Below, piece after piece: positions 1 to 10,804 of a DNA stretch of 64,000 bases. The notes beneath the pieces are model-generated. The model saw nothing but the letters and a program-made list of their open reading frames with translations. It was not told the origin of the DNA and searched no databases. The stretch is from Ochrobactrum sp. Marseille-Q0166 (GTDB taxonomy: Bacteria; Pseudomonadota; Alphaproteobacteria; Rhizobiales; Rhizobiaceae), in contig NZ_JACJUO010000001.1 of NCBI RefSeq assembly GCF_014397025.1, forward strand, positions 434,001 to 498,000, in the 5' to 3' direction. Positions within the stretch are counted from its first letter, which is position 1; the number at the start of each line of letters is the position of its first letter. Position numbers and translations under genes: made by a program.

Positions 1-645
1 ATAGACGCGGTTTGCGACAGCAATTGCGATCGCTCCGCCAGAACCACCCTCACCGATGATGATAGAGATCACAGGCACACGCAGATTGAGGCACGCTGCT
101 GTAGAGCGAGCAATGGCTTCTGCCTGACCGCGTTCTTCAGCGCTCACACCCGGATAGGCGCCCGCAGTATCAACGAAAGTAATCAGTGGCAGCTTAAAAC
201 GGTCTGCCATTTCCATGATGCGCACAGCCTTGCGGTAGCCTTCCGGACGGGCAGAGCCAAAATTGTGCTTGAGGCGCGTCTTGGTATCTGAGCCCTTTTC
301 ATGACCGAGGATTGCAACAGCCTGACCATTGAAACGGGCGAAGCCACCCTGAATGGCTTCATCATTGGCAAACTGACGATCACCGGCCAATGGTGTGAAT
401 TCCGTAAACAGCTTGTCGATATATTCCAGGCAGTGCGGGCGATCCGGATGGCGGGCGATCTGCGCCTTCTGCCATGGGGTGAGCTTGCGGTAGATATCCT
501 TGAGCGCATCGCCCGAGCGTTTCTCAAGACGGCTGATCTCGTCGCTCATCTCGACGCTGCCCTGTTCCTGAGCAAGTTTTTTCAGCTCAAGAATCTGGCC
601 TTCGAGGTCGGCGACGGGTTTTTCAAAGTCGAGATAGTTATACAT
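1..645 (-). CDS. accA: Acetyl-CoA carboxylase carboxyltransferase subunit alpha, partial (C-terminus outside window)
   Basis: This is the N-terminal 215 residues of AccA, which with AccD moves the carboxyl group from carboxybiotin to acetyl-CoA, the first committed step of fatty acid synthesis. The protein opens [18 protein letters not shown], runs through a helical segment, then shows the AccA core: [48 protein letters not shown] and the glycine-rich [14 protein letters not shown]. The frame stays open to the window edge, so about a third of the usual ~315-residue protein is missing. The start is the ATG at 643-645, the family's usual N-terminus. Downstream of it on the same strand nothing can be seen; upstream lies xerD, separated by 135 bp. 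No sign of damage. Confidence 0.97.
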   Translation of the reverse strand, partial: MYNYLDFEKPVADLEGQILELKKLAQEQGSVEMSDEISRLEKRSGDALKDIYRKLTPWQKAQIARHPDRPHCLEYIDKLFTEFTPLAGDRQFANDEAIQGGFARFNGQAVAILGHEKGSDTKTRLKHNFGSARPEGYRKAVRIMEMADRFKLPLITFVDTAGAYPGVSAEERGQAEAIARSTAACLNLRVPVISIIIGEGGSGGAIAIAVANRVY

Positions 646-780
646 CGGGCCTGACTATTGTGCGTTTCCAGAGATATCGGGCATAAAACACGCTAGATAA
701 CGGCTGTTTTACGACGCCTTACATATTTACTTCGTTCGCATCTTGCAAATTTTTCTGAAATTCTCTTAACCGCAGAGCGC

Positions 781-1704
781 TTAATCGGCAAGCGGATGAT
801 GCTCACTTACCAGCTTATGCAGCCTTTCTTCGAGAACGTGGGTGTAAATCTGGGTGGTAGAAATGTCCGAATGACCGAGCAATTGCTGCACAGTTCTTAA
901 GTCAGCACCGTTTTGCAAAAGATGGCTGGCGAAAGCGTGGCGCAGGACATGCGGAGAGATCGAGGTGCTGGAAAGCCCAGCTCTTGCCGCAAGTGTCTTA
1001 AGCTCACGGCCAAAAACTTGACGTGCAAGATGACCACTTTCGGAGAAGGCCGGGAACAGCCACGGATTTTCATCATAACCTGGAAGAGCATCGCGTAAAG
1101 CCAGAAACACCTGCAATGCCTCGCGTGCTTTTTGCGACAAAGGCACCATACGGTCCTTTGAACCTTTGCCGCGCACAATCAGGAAACGGTGATCGGTGCG
1201 GGCGACGCTAACAGGAAGGCCGACAAGTTCGGACACACGCAAGCCTGTGGCGTAGAGCGTTTCAAGCAGTGCGTGAAGGCGCAGAGCCTTGAGGCGGTCC
1301 GAAGGTTCGGATGCTTCTTTCGCCTCAAGTTCGGCACGATCAAGCAGACGACCGACATTTTCAACGCTTAATATTTTGGGCAGCGGCTTCTGCTTTTTGG
1401 GTGCATCAATGATACTGGTGGGGTCGTCCTCCCGAAAGCCTTCCGCATAAAGAAAACGATAAAACTGTCTAAGAGCAGATAAACGGCGGGCTTGCGATGT
1501 TGCTGCGAAACCTTCATCGGCCATGACGTTGAGAACACGTCGTATGTCATCTGTTTTTGCCTCGGCGAGATTAATACCGCGTGCCGAAAGTATATCCGCT
1601 GCTGCCTCCAGATCCCTTTGATAGGATTCAAGCGTATTGAGTGCCGAACCACGTTCGGCACTCATCATTTCGAGAAAGTTTTCGATCGCCAGAGATGCCC
1701 GCAT
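781..1704 (-). CDS. xerD: Tyrosine recombinase XerD
   Basis: A 307-residue site-specific recombinase that with XerC resolves chromosome dimers at dif under FtsK control. The SAM-like N-terminal DNA-binding domain (about 1-100) is followed by the catalytic domain, with all tyrosine-recombinase residues visible: R156 (GLRVSEL), K180 (RGKGSKD), H252 and R255 (HVLRHAF), H278 (LLGHSD) and nucleophile Y287 (TTQIYTHV). It is assigned XerD rather than XerC by its overall sequence and its place between accA and aroK; a second family member at 36776-37723 fits XerC. A 68-residue membrane protein gene sits 2 bp upstream on the same strand and is probably co-transcribed. FtsK, the activator of XerD, is also encoded in this window (53794-56349). 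Confidence 0.93.
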   Translation of the reverse strand: MRASLAIENFLEMMSAERGSALNTLESYQRDLEAAADILSARGINLAEAKTDDIRRVLNVMADEGFAATSQARRLSALRQFYRFLYAEGFREDDPTSIIDAPKKQKPLPKILSVENVGRLLDRAELEAKEASEPSDRLKALRLHALLETLYATGLRVSELVGLPVSVARTDHRFLIVRGKGSKDRMVPLSQKAREALQVFLALRDALPGYDENPWLFPAFSESGHLARQVFGRELKTLAARAGLSSTSISPHVLRHAFASHLLQNGADLRTVQQLLGHSDISTTQIYTHVLEERLHKLVSEHHPLAD

Positions 1705-1706
1705 GT

Positions 1707-1913
1707 TTATTCCTCAGTATCCGTGTTGTTTTCTGCTACTGGTTCGGGTTGCCGGGGCGGAGCAACAACGGTCTGTTTCAGTTTTGAAGACGGAATCTCG
1801 ATCGTGATTTCTCGGGTTGTCGGCTTCACAAAATTGGCAGCCAGAAACATAGCGCCATAGACTATGGCGGCAATAACAGCGAGCAAGGCGATGATGCGCG
1901 TCAGCGTGGGCAT
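1707..1913 (-). CDS. Small membrane protein of unknown function upstream of xerD
   Basis: A 68-residue protein with one N-terminal transmembrane helix (about residues 5-29, rich in I, A, L and V) followed by a short polar tail that contains a proline stretch (APPRQPEP) and ends acidic (NNTDTEE). The topology suggests a membrane-anchored protein with a periplasmic or cytoplasmic tail; no domain is recognised. The ATG at 1911-1913 is the only good start. It ends 2 bp before xerD, so translation is probably coupled, and it is divergent from aroK. That it is a real gene is inferred from the tight spacing and the clean membrane-segment signal; the function is unknown. Confidence 0.7.
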   Translation of the reverse strand: MPTLTRIIALLAVIAAIVYGAMFLAANFVKPTTREITIEIPSSKLKQTVVAPPRQPEPVAENNTDTEE

Positions 1914-2049
1914 GATGCGTTTATGCTGTGCTATTGAGACGAAAGCAAGGACGGGTCATTCTGGCGCATAAAAACCCATGTCCGGTTCAATTTAGCCAAT
2001 GAAAGCGATTGACGTCGAACGGTTTTTCATGTGGAACCGGAGGAAATGG

Positions 2050-2649
2050 ATGAGGTCAATGAGCAGTACAACAAAACAGACAAAACTTAACGAGCAAGCG
2101 GATGCTGTCCGTCAGCTTCTTGGTGCGAAAGTCGTTGTTCTTGTTGGACTGATGGGCGCAGGAAAATCGACAGTCGGCCGAAAGGTCGCAACCATGCTTG
2201 GACTGCCGTTCAAGGATGCGGATAACGAGATTGAATCTGCAGCCCGTATGACCGTGCCTGAACTTTTCGACGCCTATGGCGAAGCCGAGTTTCGCGATCT
2301 GGAGCGCCGGGTTATCCTGCGGCTGCTTGAAGACGGTCCAATGGTGCTCGCTACCGGTGGCGGTGCCTACATGAATGCCGAAACTCGTGAAGCAATAGCG
2401 GCGAATGGTGTGTCCATCTGGCTGAATGCCGAGCTTGATGTGCTGATGGACCGTGTTTCGCGCCGTCAGAACCGCCCACTTCTCAAAAATGACGATCCGC
2501 GCGGTGTGATGCAGCGGCTGATGGATGTTCGTTATCCGGTTTATGCGCTGGCCGATCTGCATGTGATGACGCGGGACGATAAGAAGGAAGTGATTGCCGG
2601 AGAACTGATTGATGTTCTCACCGCGCATCTCACCAAGGGTGAAACCTAA
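2050..2649 (+). CDS. aroK: Shikimate kinase
   Basis: Phosphorylates shikimate at O3 with ATP, the fifth step of chorismate synthesis, in the cytoplasm. The P-loop is GLMGAGKST, followed by the shikimate-binding DADNEIE, the FRDLERRV helix, ATGGGAYM (Walker B-like glycine loop) and the lid RRQNRPLL. I place the start at the ATG at 2050, 5 bp after a GGAGGA at 2039-2044; the ATG at 2059 (MSSTTKQ) matches the usual family N-terminus and is also possible, while an in-frame ATG at 1999 has no good ribosome-binding site. About 199 residues, normal for the family. aroB, the pathway's second enzyme, follows after 118 bp that hold a repeat element. Confidence 0.96.
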   Translation: MRSMSSTTKQTKLNEQADAVRQLLGAKVVVLVGLMGAGKSTVGRKVATMLGLPFKDADNEIESAARMTVPELFDAYGEAEFRDLERRVILRLLEDGPMVLATGGGAYMNAETREAIAANGVSIWLNAELDVLMDRVSRRQNRPLLKNDDPRGVMQRLMDVRYPVYALADLHVMTRDDKKEVIAGELIDVLTAHLTKGET

Positions 2650-2651
2650 TA

Positions 2652-2760
2652 AAAGAGCGTGTCGCGCTTGATGATACGCATCACGCTTGCTCTATTTTGT
2701 TGTTTTTACGCATGTCTTGGAAAACCGGTTCACATTTTTCCAAGACATGCATTAGGAGGC
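2652..2760 (+). repeat. Brucellaceae-type intergenic repeat, copy 1
   Basis: The aroK-aroB gap is filled by a sequence beginning GAGCGTG and containing GTTTTTACGCATGTC, an inner AACCGGTTC core and the near-palindromic TTGGAAAAACC-like / TTTTTCCAAGACATGC arms. It aligns by eye with copies at 8611-8716 (opposite strand) and 21780-21890. TGTCTTGGAAAA and TTTTCCAAGACA form an inverted repeat around the core, so the transcript would fold into a hairpin between aroK and aroB. The family assignment comes from memory of similar elements in Brucella and Ochrobactrum. Confidence 0.6.
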
Positions 2761-2767
2761 CGTCTGC

Positions 2768-3898
2768 ATGAATACCCCTCTAAGCGCCGACAGTGTAACA
2801 GTTCCGGTTTCGTTGGGGGACCGATCCTATGAAATTCTGATCGGAAAAGGCCTGATTGCGCGCGCTGGTGAAGAAGTTGCAAAGCGTCTGCCGGGCATTC
2901 GTGTGGCAATCGTCACCGACGAGAATGTTGCCAAGGCGCATCTCGAAGCTCTGAATACAAGTTTTGCCCGTGCCGGCATCGAATCCACACCGGTTATTGT
3001 GGCGCCTGGTGAGAAGTCCAAGTCCTTCTCGACACTGGAAACCGTGACCAATGCCGTGCTGGCTGCTCGCCTTGAACGTGGTGACGCGGTTGTCGCTTTT
3101 GGTGGCGGTGTTGTGGGTGATCTGTCCGGATTTGCTGCCGGTATCGTGCGTCGTGGCATGAATTTCGTTCAGATGCCAACCTCGTTGCTTGCACAGGTCG
3201 ATTCGTCCGTTGGCGGCAAGACTGGTATCAACACCCAATTTGGCAAGAACCTTGTCGGCGTGTTTTATCAGCCGCAGCTCGTTTTGGCCGATACGGAAGT
3301 GCTTGATACGCTGAGCGAGCGTGAATTCTGTGCAGGTTATGCAGAAGTCGCAAAATATGGCCTGATAGACCGTCCAGACTTCTTCGCCTGGCTTGAAAAG
3401 AACTGGCGCGAAGTCTTTGCAGGTGGTGCAGCACGCACCGAGGCTATTGCTGAATCCTGCCGGTCAAAGGCTGCGGTCGTGGCGCGCGATGAGCGTGAGA
3501 ATGGTGACCGTGCTTTGCTCAATCTCGGTCATACATTCGGTCATGCGCTTGAGACGGCGACTGGCTATGATTCGAGCCGTTTGGTGCATGGCGAAGGCGT
3601 TGCCATCGGTATGGCGCTTGCGCATCGTTTTTCGGTCAAGATGAACCTTTGTGGCGTTGAGGCTGCCGAACGCGTTGAGGCGCATCTCAAAGCCGTCGGA
3701 CTGCCTATATCGTTGCACGACGTGCCGGGTGGACTGCCTGATGCTGAAAAGCTGATGGATTACGTCGCGCAGGACAAGAAGGTGGCACGGGGCGCGCTGA
3801 CATTCATTCTGACGCATGGCATTGGTCAGTCCTTCATTGCCAAGGATGTTCCGCCTGAAGCAGTATTGGAGTTTCTGAAGGAACGCCTCTCCGTCTGA
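2768..3898 (+). CDS. aroB: 3-dehydroquinate synthase
   Basis: Converts DAHP to 3-dehydroquinate, the second step of the shikimate pathway, using NAD+ and a divalent metal. At 376 residues it is of normal length. The NAD-binding signature [19 protein letters not shown] and the substrate loop [19 protein letters not shown] are intact, as are the metal ligands in the YAEVAKYG segment and the [12 protein letters not shown] motif plus the later [10 protein letters not shown] histidine. An AGGAGG at 2755-2760 precedes the ATG. It follows aroK in the same direction, a common alphaproteobacterial pairing, and is followed after 19 bp by the CBS-domain gene, so all three may share a transcript. Confidence 0.97.
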   Translation: MNTPLSADSVTVPVSLGDRSYEILIGKGLIARAGEEVAKRLPGIRVAIVTDENVAKAHLEALNTSFARAGIESTPVIVAPGEKSKSFSTLETVTNAVLAARLERGDAVVAFGGGVVGDLSGFAAGIVRRGMNFVQMPTSLLAQVDSSVGGKTGINTQFGKNLVGVFYQPQLVLADTEVLDTLSEREFCAGYAEVAKYGLIDRPDFFAWLEKNWREVFAGGAARTEAIAESCRSKAAVVARDERENGDRALLNLGHTFGHALETATGYDSSRLVHGEGVAIGMALAHRFSVKMNLCGVEAAERVEAHLKAVGLPISLHDVPGGLPDAEKLMDYVAQDKKVARGALTFILTHGIGQSFIAKDVPPEAVLEFLKERLSV

Positions 3899-3917
3899 CC
3901 CAGAAAGGAATACGGGA

Positions 3918-5231
3918 ATGATTTTCGAGCTATGGATCATGTGTGGCATCATCCTGCTCTGCATCATCCTGTCGGGCTTTTTTTCAGGCGCAGAGACGGC
4001 ATTGACCGCTGCGTCCCGCGCCCGAATGCTTACATATGAGCATAATGGCGATCAGCGTGCCACAGTTGTTCAATATCTCATTGGCAAGCGCGACAAGCTG
4101 ATCGGTGTTCTTCTTATCGGCAACAACCTCGCAAATATTCTTGCCTCGTCGATTGCTGCCAACATCTTCCTGCATATGTTTGGCGATGCAGGGGTGGCTT
4201 ATTCGACGCTGGCGATGACCATCGTTCTGGTCATTTTTGCTGAAGTCCTGCCAAAATCCTGGGCGATTTCCAGCCCTGACCGCTTTTCGCTGAATGTGGC
4301 ACGTCCAGTTTCAGCCGTCGTGACTTTGGTTGGCCCTGTTTCTGGTCTCGTAAACTGGATTGTGCGTAAAATTCTTGGTCTTTTTGGTGTCAGTCTGGCT
4401 TCTGATCAGTCGATGCTCTCAGCGCAGGAAGAATTACGCGGTGCCGTCGAAGTGTTGCATCGCGACAAATCTCTAATCAAAGAAGACCGCGATCAGCTTG
4501 GCGGGCTGCTGGATCTCAAAGAACTGGAAGTCAGCGATGTCATGGTGCATCGCACATCTATGGGCACGATCAATGCCGATGCGCCTGCCGATCAAATTGT
4601 TGGCGATATCCTTGCGAGTCCACACACACGTATGCCGGTCTGGCGTGATGAGATCGATAATATAGTCGGTATCATTCATACCAAGGATTTGCTGCGCGCG
4701 CTTTACAAGCTCGATAATGACTTTTCCCGAATCGACATCATGAAAGTGGTGCGCAAACCGTGGTTCGTCCCTGATACGACCACGCTTCAAGACCAGCTTA
4801 ACGCTTTTCTGCGTCGTAAAGCGCATATTGCTGTTGTTGTCGACGAGTATGGCGATGTGCAGGGGCTCGTTACGCTGGAAGACATTCTTGAAGAGATTGT
4901 CGGCGATATATCTGATGAACACGATATCGACATCGAGGGGCTGCGGCTGCAACCGGATGGGGCTGTAATTGTTGATGGCTCTTTGCCAGTGCGTGATCTC
5001 AACCGCGCCCTTAGCTGGGACCTTCCTGATGAGGAAGCGACCACGGTTGCCGGTCTGGTGATCCATGAAACACAGACGATTCCAGAAGTGAAACAGGCCT
5101 TTACCTTCCATGGAAAACGCTTTTCGGTGCTCAAGAAAGAAAAGAATCGCCTTACGCGTCTGCGTATTTTGCCGCTTGATACCGACGGAAAGCCGGTTTC
5201 AAGTGTTTCGGTTGCAAAGGTGTCTACGTAA
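3918..5231 (+). CDS. HlyC/CorC (CNNM) family membrane protein with CBS pair
   Basis: A 437-residue protein of the CNNM/CorC family, usually linked to Mg2+/Co2+ export or homeostasis. A DUF21 membrane domain of about four hydrophobic segments (residues ~1-140, with GFFSGAETALTAASRARM and IGNNLANILASSIAA) is followed by a CBS pair (MVHRTSMGTINADAP ... GIIHTKDLLRAL ... VVDEYGDVQGLVTLEDILEEIVG) and a C-terminal CorC_HlyC transporter-associated domain (IEGLRLQPDGAVIVDGSLPVRDLN). It follows aroB by 19 bp, and its TAA overlaps the ATG of the next gene by one base, which indicates translational coupling. The transported ion cannot be read from the sequence. Confidence 0.9.
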   Translation: MIFELWIMCGIILLCIILSGFFSGAETALTAASRARMLTYEHNGDQRATVVQYLIGKRDKLIGVLLIGNNLANILASSIAANIFLHMFGDAGVAYSTLAMTIVLVIFAEVLPKSWAISSPDRFSLNVARPVSAVVTLVGPVSGLVNWIVRKILGLFGVSLASDQSMLSAQEELRGAVEVLHRDKSLIKEDRDQLGGLLDLKELEVSDVMVHRTSMGTINADAPADQIVGDILASPHTRMPVWRDEIDNIVGIIHTKDLLRALYKLDNDFSRIDIMKVVRKPWFVPDTTTLQDQLNAFLRRKAHIAVVVDEYGDVQGLVTLEDILEEIVGDISDEHDIDIEGLRLQPDGAVIVDGSLPVRDLNRALSWDLPDEEATTVAGLVIHETQTIPEVKQAFTFHGKRFSVLKKEKNRLTRLRILPLDTDGKPVSSVSVAKVST

Positions 5232-5764
5232 TGTCTGTACCTTCCAACAAGCAGGAACTGCTGATAGCAATTGAAACGAGCTATACTCGGCTTGTTTCCG
5301 ATCTTGCACGTGTGACGCCGGAGCAGGCCAAATCGAAAACGATGGAGGGCCATGCCAAAGGCACAATGATGAGTGTGCATGATCTGGTTGCCTATCTGGC
5401 GGGATGGAACGAGCTGGTACTCAAATGGTGCGAGCGACGCGATAAGGGCCTCGTCGTTGATTTCCCTGAAACGGGCTTCAAATGGAATGAACTGGGGAGA
5501 CTCGCTTCAAAATTTTACCGCGATTACGAAACGCTATCGTTTCATGCACTTCTGGAGCGGTTTGAAAGAGCAAAAAATGCGCTGGTCACACTTATCGAGT
5601 CGCGAACGGATACGGAGCTTTATGGCGTTGCTTGGTATGAGAAATATACGCTTGGCCGCATGATCCAGTTCAATACGTCTTCGCCCTACGCCAATGCACG
5701 TGGTCGTCTCCGAAAATGGCTTAAAGCGAATGAAACGGGCGCAGTGATCAAAGTGCTCGCTTAA
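5231..5764 (+). CDS. ClbS/DfsB family four-helix bundle protein
   Basis: A 177-residue protein of the ClbS/DfsB (DUF1706) family, part of the wider DinB/YfiT-like four-helix bundle group. It matches in the start (NKQELLIAIETSYTRL), the SVHDLVAYLAGWNELVLKW segment and the late YGVAWYEKYTLGRMIQFNTSSPY segment with conserved tryptophan and asparagine. ClbS itself hydrolyses colibactin and protects the producer, but most family members are uncharacterised, and nothing here suggests a colibactin-like cluster. The start ATG overlaps the stop of the CorC-like gene (TAATG), so the two are translated together. A general protective or metal-dependent hydrolase role is only a guess. Confidence 0.85.
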   Translation: MSVPSNKQELLIAIETSYTRLVSDLARVTPEQAKSKTMEGHAKGTMMSVHDLVAYLAGWNELVLKWCERRDKGLVVDFPETGFKWNELGRLASKFYRDYETLSFHALLERFERAKNALVTLIESRTDTELYGVAWYEKYTLGRMIQFNTSSPYANARGRLRKWLKANETGAVIKVLA

Positions 5765-5834
5765 GGCGAATACATACTTACATGACAGGCGCTCTAATTT
5801 TTTTAAATATAGACCGGCATTGCTGCTGGCAATT

Positions 5835-6026
5835 CTAGCGATAGATCAAAGCGTCATATCCGGCGAGGATTGAGCAACTGCGGCAACGCAACTGTGCACC
5901 GTCTCCAAAATCGTTCCCATGCATAGTCCATACAGAACCAGCATCAAGGGTTGCGCGCTTGCCGCACTTGCAGCAGCAGGCAAAGCTATTATATCTGGCT
6001 AGCGACGTTGCTGATACCGTATTCAT
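5835..6026 (-). CDS. Small cysteine-rich (zinc-ribbon-like) protein
   Basis: A 63-residue protein whose start (ATG at 6024-6026) is fixed by a strong AAAGGAG 6 bp upstream. It carries two cysteine clusters, CCCKCGKRATLD and LRCRSCSILAG, spaced like the knuckles of a zinc ribbon, and ends DALIYR. No membrane segment or signal peptide. Six cysteines in 63 residues with a CxxC in each cluster argue for metal binding, but this is inference. It is monocistronic: convergent with the ClbS-like gene and about 230 bp from bolA. A longer reading from 6053 adds nine residues but loses the ribosome-binding site. Function unknown. Confidence 0.65.
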   Translation of the reverse strand: MNTVSATSLARYNSFACCCKCGKRATLDAGSVWTMHGNDFGDGAQLRCRSCSILAGYDALIYR

Positions 6027-6252
6027 TGGTTTCTCCTTTCGGAGTGGCCTCAAGGGGTTCAGAGAATGTTTCAGTCCGTTTTGATTATGAGCTCGCCTGA
6101 TAGCTTTTTCGCGGCATTCGGAGTTTGTATCGAAACAATCAAGCCGATTGATGGTTTAATCGAACGCCCAACAGGCTTACTCTCTTTGCTCTTCAATCTT
6201 AACAGCCTCAGCCCGCGCCGAAACCCCAGAAATTGGGAAGCTTGTTAAAAAA

Positions 6253-6567
6253 TCACCGACGCGTGGCTTCGCCGGGTGCCGAAGGTTCAAGTGCGAGTGC
6301 GTGAACACCGGTTTCAAGCTCTTCTTTGAGAAGATCATTAATGGCTCGATGACGGGCGATGCGACTCATACCATCAAACTTGGCAGATACAATGCGCACG
6401 CGAAAATGTGTCTCGCCGGTGCCATCATAAACCTCATGATGGCCACGATCTTCGTGATGATGTCCAGCATGGAGATGGCTTTCATTGATGATTTCAAGCT
6501 TTTCAGGGGCGAATTCAGCAATGAGTTTTTCTTTCATGGAAGATTGTTTGCTATTGTGAATGGACAT
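6253..6567 (-). CDS. bolA: BolA family protein
   Basis: A 104-residue BolA-like protein. The family adopts a KH-like fold, partners with monothiol glutaredoxins in binding or transferring [2Fe-2S] clusters, and in some bacteria affects transcription of morphology genes. Visible family features are the N-terminal KEKLIAEFAPEKLEIINESHLHAGH, the histidine-rich HHHEDRGHH loop, GETHFRVRIVSAKFDG and SRIARHRAINDLLKEEL, which matches the invariant RHR...L helix. The histidine-rich loop is longer than in E. coli BolA. It is divergent from the J-domain gene across 187 bp, a pairing also seen in other Rhizobiales as far as I recall. Confidence 0.92.
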   Translation of the reverse strand: MSIHNSKQSSMKEKLIAEFAPEKLEIINESHLHAGHHHEDRGHHEVYDGTGETHFRVRIVSAKFDGMSRIARHRAINDLLKEELETGVHALALEPSAPGEATRR

Positions 6568-6754
6568 TTTGGCCAGTTCTCCCCATATAGACGCTGTGCT
6601 TCATATAGACGTCGCCTCGGCGACAATGCGTGGGGCAAATCCGCACAGGAATTGCAATCTGCATCAAAGTTTCGTCCTGAAACCATGGCCAAAACCATTC
6701 GGGATGAAATGTCAATTCTTGTTTAATCACTCTTAATTCGCATAATCCGATTCG

Positions 6755-7387
6755 ATGACAACGCACTCAAAACTTTTCGACAGCATCCGCATCCGTCCCA
6801 AGAAGGAAGCGGAAAAGAAGTCCAGCGGTCCCTGCTGCCAGTGGGACGGTTGCGATAAGCCGGGCACACATCGTGCGCCAGTCGGGCGCATGCGCGAGGG
6901 TGAATACCTTCATTTCTGCGTGGATCACGTCCGCGAATACAATAAGAATTTCAATTATTTCTCGGGTCTTTCCGACGGAGAAATCTCGAAGTTCCAGAAG
7001 GATGCGATCACCGGAAATCGTCCGACATGGTCGACCGCATCCAATAGAACCGGTGCTGCACGCACATCGCCGGATATGGCGACACGCCGTTCCGGTTCAG
7101 CAGCCTACCAGAACCGAATGCGCGATCCGTTTGGTTTCGTAAAGGATGCGAAAAATAATCCGGGTACTGCCAAAGCTGTGCAGCGCAAACCGCGCACTTT
7201 GGAAGTAAAGGCGCTTGCAACGCTTGGTCTTGATGCAAATTCAACTAGCGATCTTATCAAGTCACGTTATAAAGAACTTGTGAAGCAACACCATCCCGAT
7301 GCAAATGGTGGTGACCGCGGATCTGAAGAAAGATTTCGCGAGGTCATTCAGGCTTATCAATTGCTCAAGACAGCAGGTTTTTGCTAA
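6755..7387 (+). CDS. J-domain protein with N-terminal cysteine/histidine motif
   Basis: A 210-residue cytoplasmic co-chaperone. The C-terminal J domain (about 148-210) contains LGLDANSTSDLIKSRYKELVKQHHPDANGGD, with the HPD tripeptide that stimulates DnaK ATPase, and ends in a helix EERFREVIQAYQLLK. There is no G/F linker or DnaJ zinc finger. Instead, the N-terminus has CCQWDGCDKPGTHRAP ... EYLHFCVDHVREYNKNFNYF, a Cys/His arrangement that may bind a metal, followed by a low-complexity linker rich in R, T and S. This is neither DnaJ nor CbpA but a specialised alphaproteobacterial J-protein. The client or target is unknown. It precedes cobS by about 200 bp. Confidence 0.88.
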   Translation: MTTHSKLFDSIRIRPKKEAEKKSSGPCCQWDGCDKPGTHRAPVGRMREGEYLHFCVDHVREYNKNFNYFSGLSDGEISKFQKDAITGNRPTWSTASNRTGAARTSPDMATRRSGSAAYQNRMRDPFGFVKDAKNNPGTAKAVQRKPRTLEVKALATLGLDANSTSDLIKSRYKELVKQHHPDANGGDRGSEERFREVIQAYQLLKTAGFC

Positions 7388-7535
7388 AGGCCTGTATGGG
7401 CTTTTGGAGGTCGAGTATCAGGGCATGTTACATGCTCTGACGGACATTCATCTGCTGTGCTTTTGCGCAGAAGCGATTACGGATGCCCGCAACTGAACTC
7501 AAGGGCGCCATCCGGCTCACCGAAAGGCTCCCTGA

Positions 7536-8570
<1,035 letters not shown>

Positions 8571-8610
8571 AACTGGATGATGCCTGCCGCCCATAACGGG
8601 CGGCGGTGCT

Positions 8611-8716
8611 TTAGAGCATAATTCGATCGGAGTGAAACGAGGATCGATAACATTATGCTTAAAGTAAAAGAGTTTAGAGCGCGGATCTGATTCAATCAGA
8701 TCGAAACGCACTCTAT
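8611..8716 (-). repeat. Brucellaceae-type intergenic repeat, copy 2
   Basis: The cobS-cobT gap holds a repeat that, read on the minus strand, starts GAGTGCGTTTCGATCTGATT, contains AATCAGATC and a TTACTTTAAGCATAATG segment, and ends near GAATTATGCTC. It aligns by eye with the copy at 21780-21890 (GAGCGTGTTTCGTTCTGAC ... GGATGCGCTC). Internal inverted repeats are CATAAT/ATTATG and GATCTGATT/AATCAGATC, so the cobS-cobT transcript would fold here. Confidence 0.6.
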
Positions 8717-8735
8717 ACAAAATCAGGATAGGCAG

Positions 8736-10649
8736 ATGTCGGGCCAGAAGTCAGGAATTGGCGATAATTCGCGCGAGCGCAAAAACGGACCTGTGGATTC
8801 TGAGCCGTTCAAGCGGGCGATGACGGCGACCATGCGCGCTATTTCCGGCGAGAACGAGCTGGAAGTCGCGTTCAGCAATGATCGTCCTGCGCTGACCGGC
8901 AATCGCGCCCGCCTGCCTGATCTTCCGAAGCGTCCGACCGCCCATGATGTAGCCGTTACGCGTGGCTTGGGTGACTCTATGGCGCTGCGTCAGGCACGCC
9001 ATAATGCCCGCATTCACGCAAGCCTTGCGCCGGAAGGCAAGCAGGCCCGCGCAATCTATGATGCTGTGGAACAGGCGCGCGTGGAATCGATCGGCGCCCG
9101 CGCAATGGCCGGTGTCGCTGAAAATCTCTCTGTCATGCTGGCCGACAAGTATGCCCGCGCCAATTTCACCGCCGTGACAGACAAGGAAGATGCACCGCTT
9201 GAAGAAGCTGTGTCGCTTTTGCTGCGCGAGAAACTGACAGGACGCAAAGCACCTGCTGAGGCTGGGCCTGTACTTGATCTCTGGCGCGAGTGGATTGAGC
9301 AGAAGGCAGGTGCCGAGCTTGCCCGTCTCAGCGATAATCTGGAAGATCAGCAGGCTTTTGCGCGCACCGTGCGCGATATGCTGGCTTCAATGGATATGGC
9401 CGAGGAGCTTTCTCAGGAAGAGCAGAGCGACGAGCAGGACGAAGAGAACGAACAGACACCTGATTCGGACGAAAACGAGGATGGTGGCGAAGAAAGTCAG
9501 GAAGGCTCTGATTCTGCTGAAAGCGAAGAATCAGACAGCTCCAGCGAAGAAGGCGAGCAGGGCGAGATGGAAGCCACTGACGCCGCTTCCGATGATATGG
9601 ATGACAGCGAAGACGTCGACGCGGAAACGCCGGGTGACACACGCCGTCAAAACCAGCCTTTCGCGAATTTTGCCGAACATGTTGACTATAATGTCTTCAC
9701 GCGTGAATTCGATGAAGAGGTTGAGGCGGCTGACCTTTGTGATGAAGCAGAGCTTAGCCGTTTGCGCGGTTTTCTTGATAAGCAGCTTGCCAATCTGCAA
9801 GGCGTGGTCGGAAGGCTTGCCAACCGTTTACAGCGCCGGTTGATGGCGCAGCAGAACCGCTCATGGGATTTTGATTTGGAGGAGGGTTATCTCGACAGCG
9901 CGCGTCTGGTGCGCATCGTGATCGATCCGACGCAGCCGCTTTCCTACAAAATGGAGCGTGATACTGACTTCCGCGATACGGTTGTGACGCTGGTGATCGA
10001 TAATTCGGGCTCCATGCGTGGTCGCCCGATTACGGTTGCAGCGACCTGCGCCGATATTCTGGCCCGTACGCTGGAGCGTTGCGGTGTAAAGGTCGAAATT
10101 TTGGGCTTCACAACCAAAGCCTGGAAAGGCGGTCAGTCACGCGAAGCATGGCTTGGACGCGGCAAACCATCCAACCCGGGTCGTCTCAATGATTTGCGCC
10201 ACATTGTTTATAAGCGCGCAGATGCGCCGTGGCGCCGCGCACGCAACAATCTCGGCCTGATGATGCGTGAAGGCTTGCTGAAAGAAAATATCGACGGTGA
10301 AGCGCTGATCTGGGCGCATCAGCGCCTGCTGGCACGTCCTGAACAGCGCAAGATTCTGATGATGATTTCCGACGGTGCGCCGGTGGATGATTCAACCCTT
10401 TCGGTCAATCCGGGCAATTATCTCGAGCGTCACTTACGCGCCGTTATCGAAGAGATCGAAACTCGCTCGCCGGTTGAGCTGATTGCGATTGGTATCGGCC
10501 ATGACGTGACCCGCTATTATCAGCGCGCCGTGACCATTGTGGATGCGGAAGAACTGGCCGGCGCAATGACCGAGCAGCTTGCATCCCTGTTTGAAGAACA
10601 GGGTGCTGGCGGGGCAAGGCAAGGCCGCCGCAGCGCGGGTAGAAGATAA
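8736..10649 (+). CDS. cobT: Cobaltochelatase subunit CobT
   Basis: The VWA-domain partner of CobS, with which it forms the chaperone-like CobST complex that works with CobN in cobalt insertion. 637 residues. The N-terminal half is helical; residues about 222-300 are an extremely acidic stretch of E, D, S and Q ([17 protein letters not shown] and onward), typical of CobT; the C-terminal von Willebrand A domain has an intact MIDAS (D422-x-S424-x-S426 in [12 protein letters not shown]) plus later DGAPVDDST. This resembles the BchD subunit of magnesium chelatase without its AAA half. It follows cobS and ends in a basic tail ([10 protein letters not shown]). Confidence 0.96.
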   Translation: MSGQKSGIGDNSRERKNGPVDSEPFKRAMTATMRAISGENELEVAFSNDRPALTGNRARLPDLPKRPTAHDVAVTRGLGDSMALRQARHNARIHASLAPEGKQARAIYDAVEQARVESIGARAMAGVAENLSVMLADKYARANFTAVTDKEDAPLEEAVSLLLREKLTGRKAPAEAGPVLDLWREWIEQKAGAELARLSDNLEDQQAFARTVRDMLASMDMAEELSQEEQSDEQDEENEQTPDSDENEDGGEESQEGSDSAESEESDSSSEEGEQGEMEATDAASDDMDDSEDVDAETPGDTRRQNQPFANFAEHVDYNVFTREFDEEVEAADLCDEAELSRLRGFLDKQLANLQGVVGRLANRLQRRLMAQQNRSWDFDLEEGYLDSARLVRIVIDPTQPLSYKMERDTDFRDTVVTLVIDNSGSMRGRPITVAATCADILARTLERCGVKVEILGFTTKAWKGGQSREAWLGRGKPSNPGRLNDLRHIVYKRADAPWRRARNNLGLMMREGLLKENIDGEALIWAHQRLLARPEQRKILMMISDGAPVDDSTLSVNPGNYLERHLRAVIEEIETRSPVELIAIGIGHDVTRYYQRAVTIVDAEELAGAMTEQLASLFEEQGAGGARQGRRSAGRR

Positions 10650-10804
10650 GATAAAGGGTCTTTGGATCAACGATTTAAGTGCTTGTTTTTACGCATTATC
10701 CCGCGCTGCATTTCTATGCAGTTTTTCAGGGAATGCTTTGGATCGATGTTCTCTAGCATATTAGTCTTAGTCCTACCCGCTAGTCTGATCAAGACTGCTT
10801 GGGG

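Noticed and set aside
5231..5764. ClbS-like gene as evidence for a genotoxin-resistance island
   Set aside because: The family is widespread and the gene is coupled to a housekeeping CorC-type gene; no polyketide or non-ribosomal peptide genes are present.
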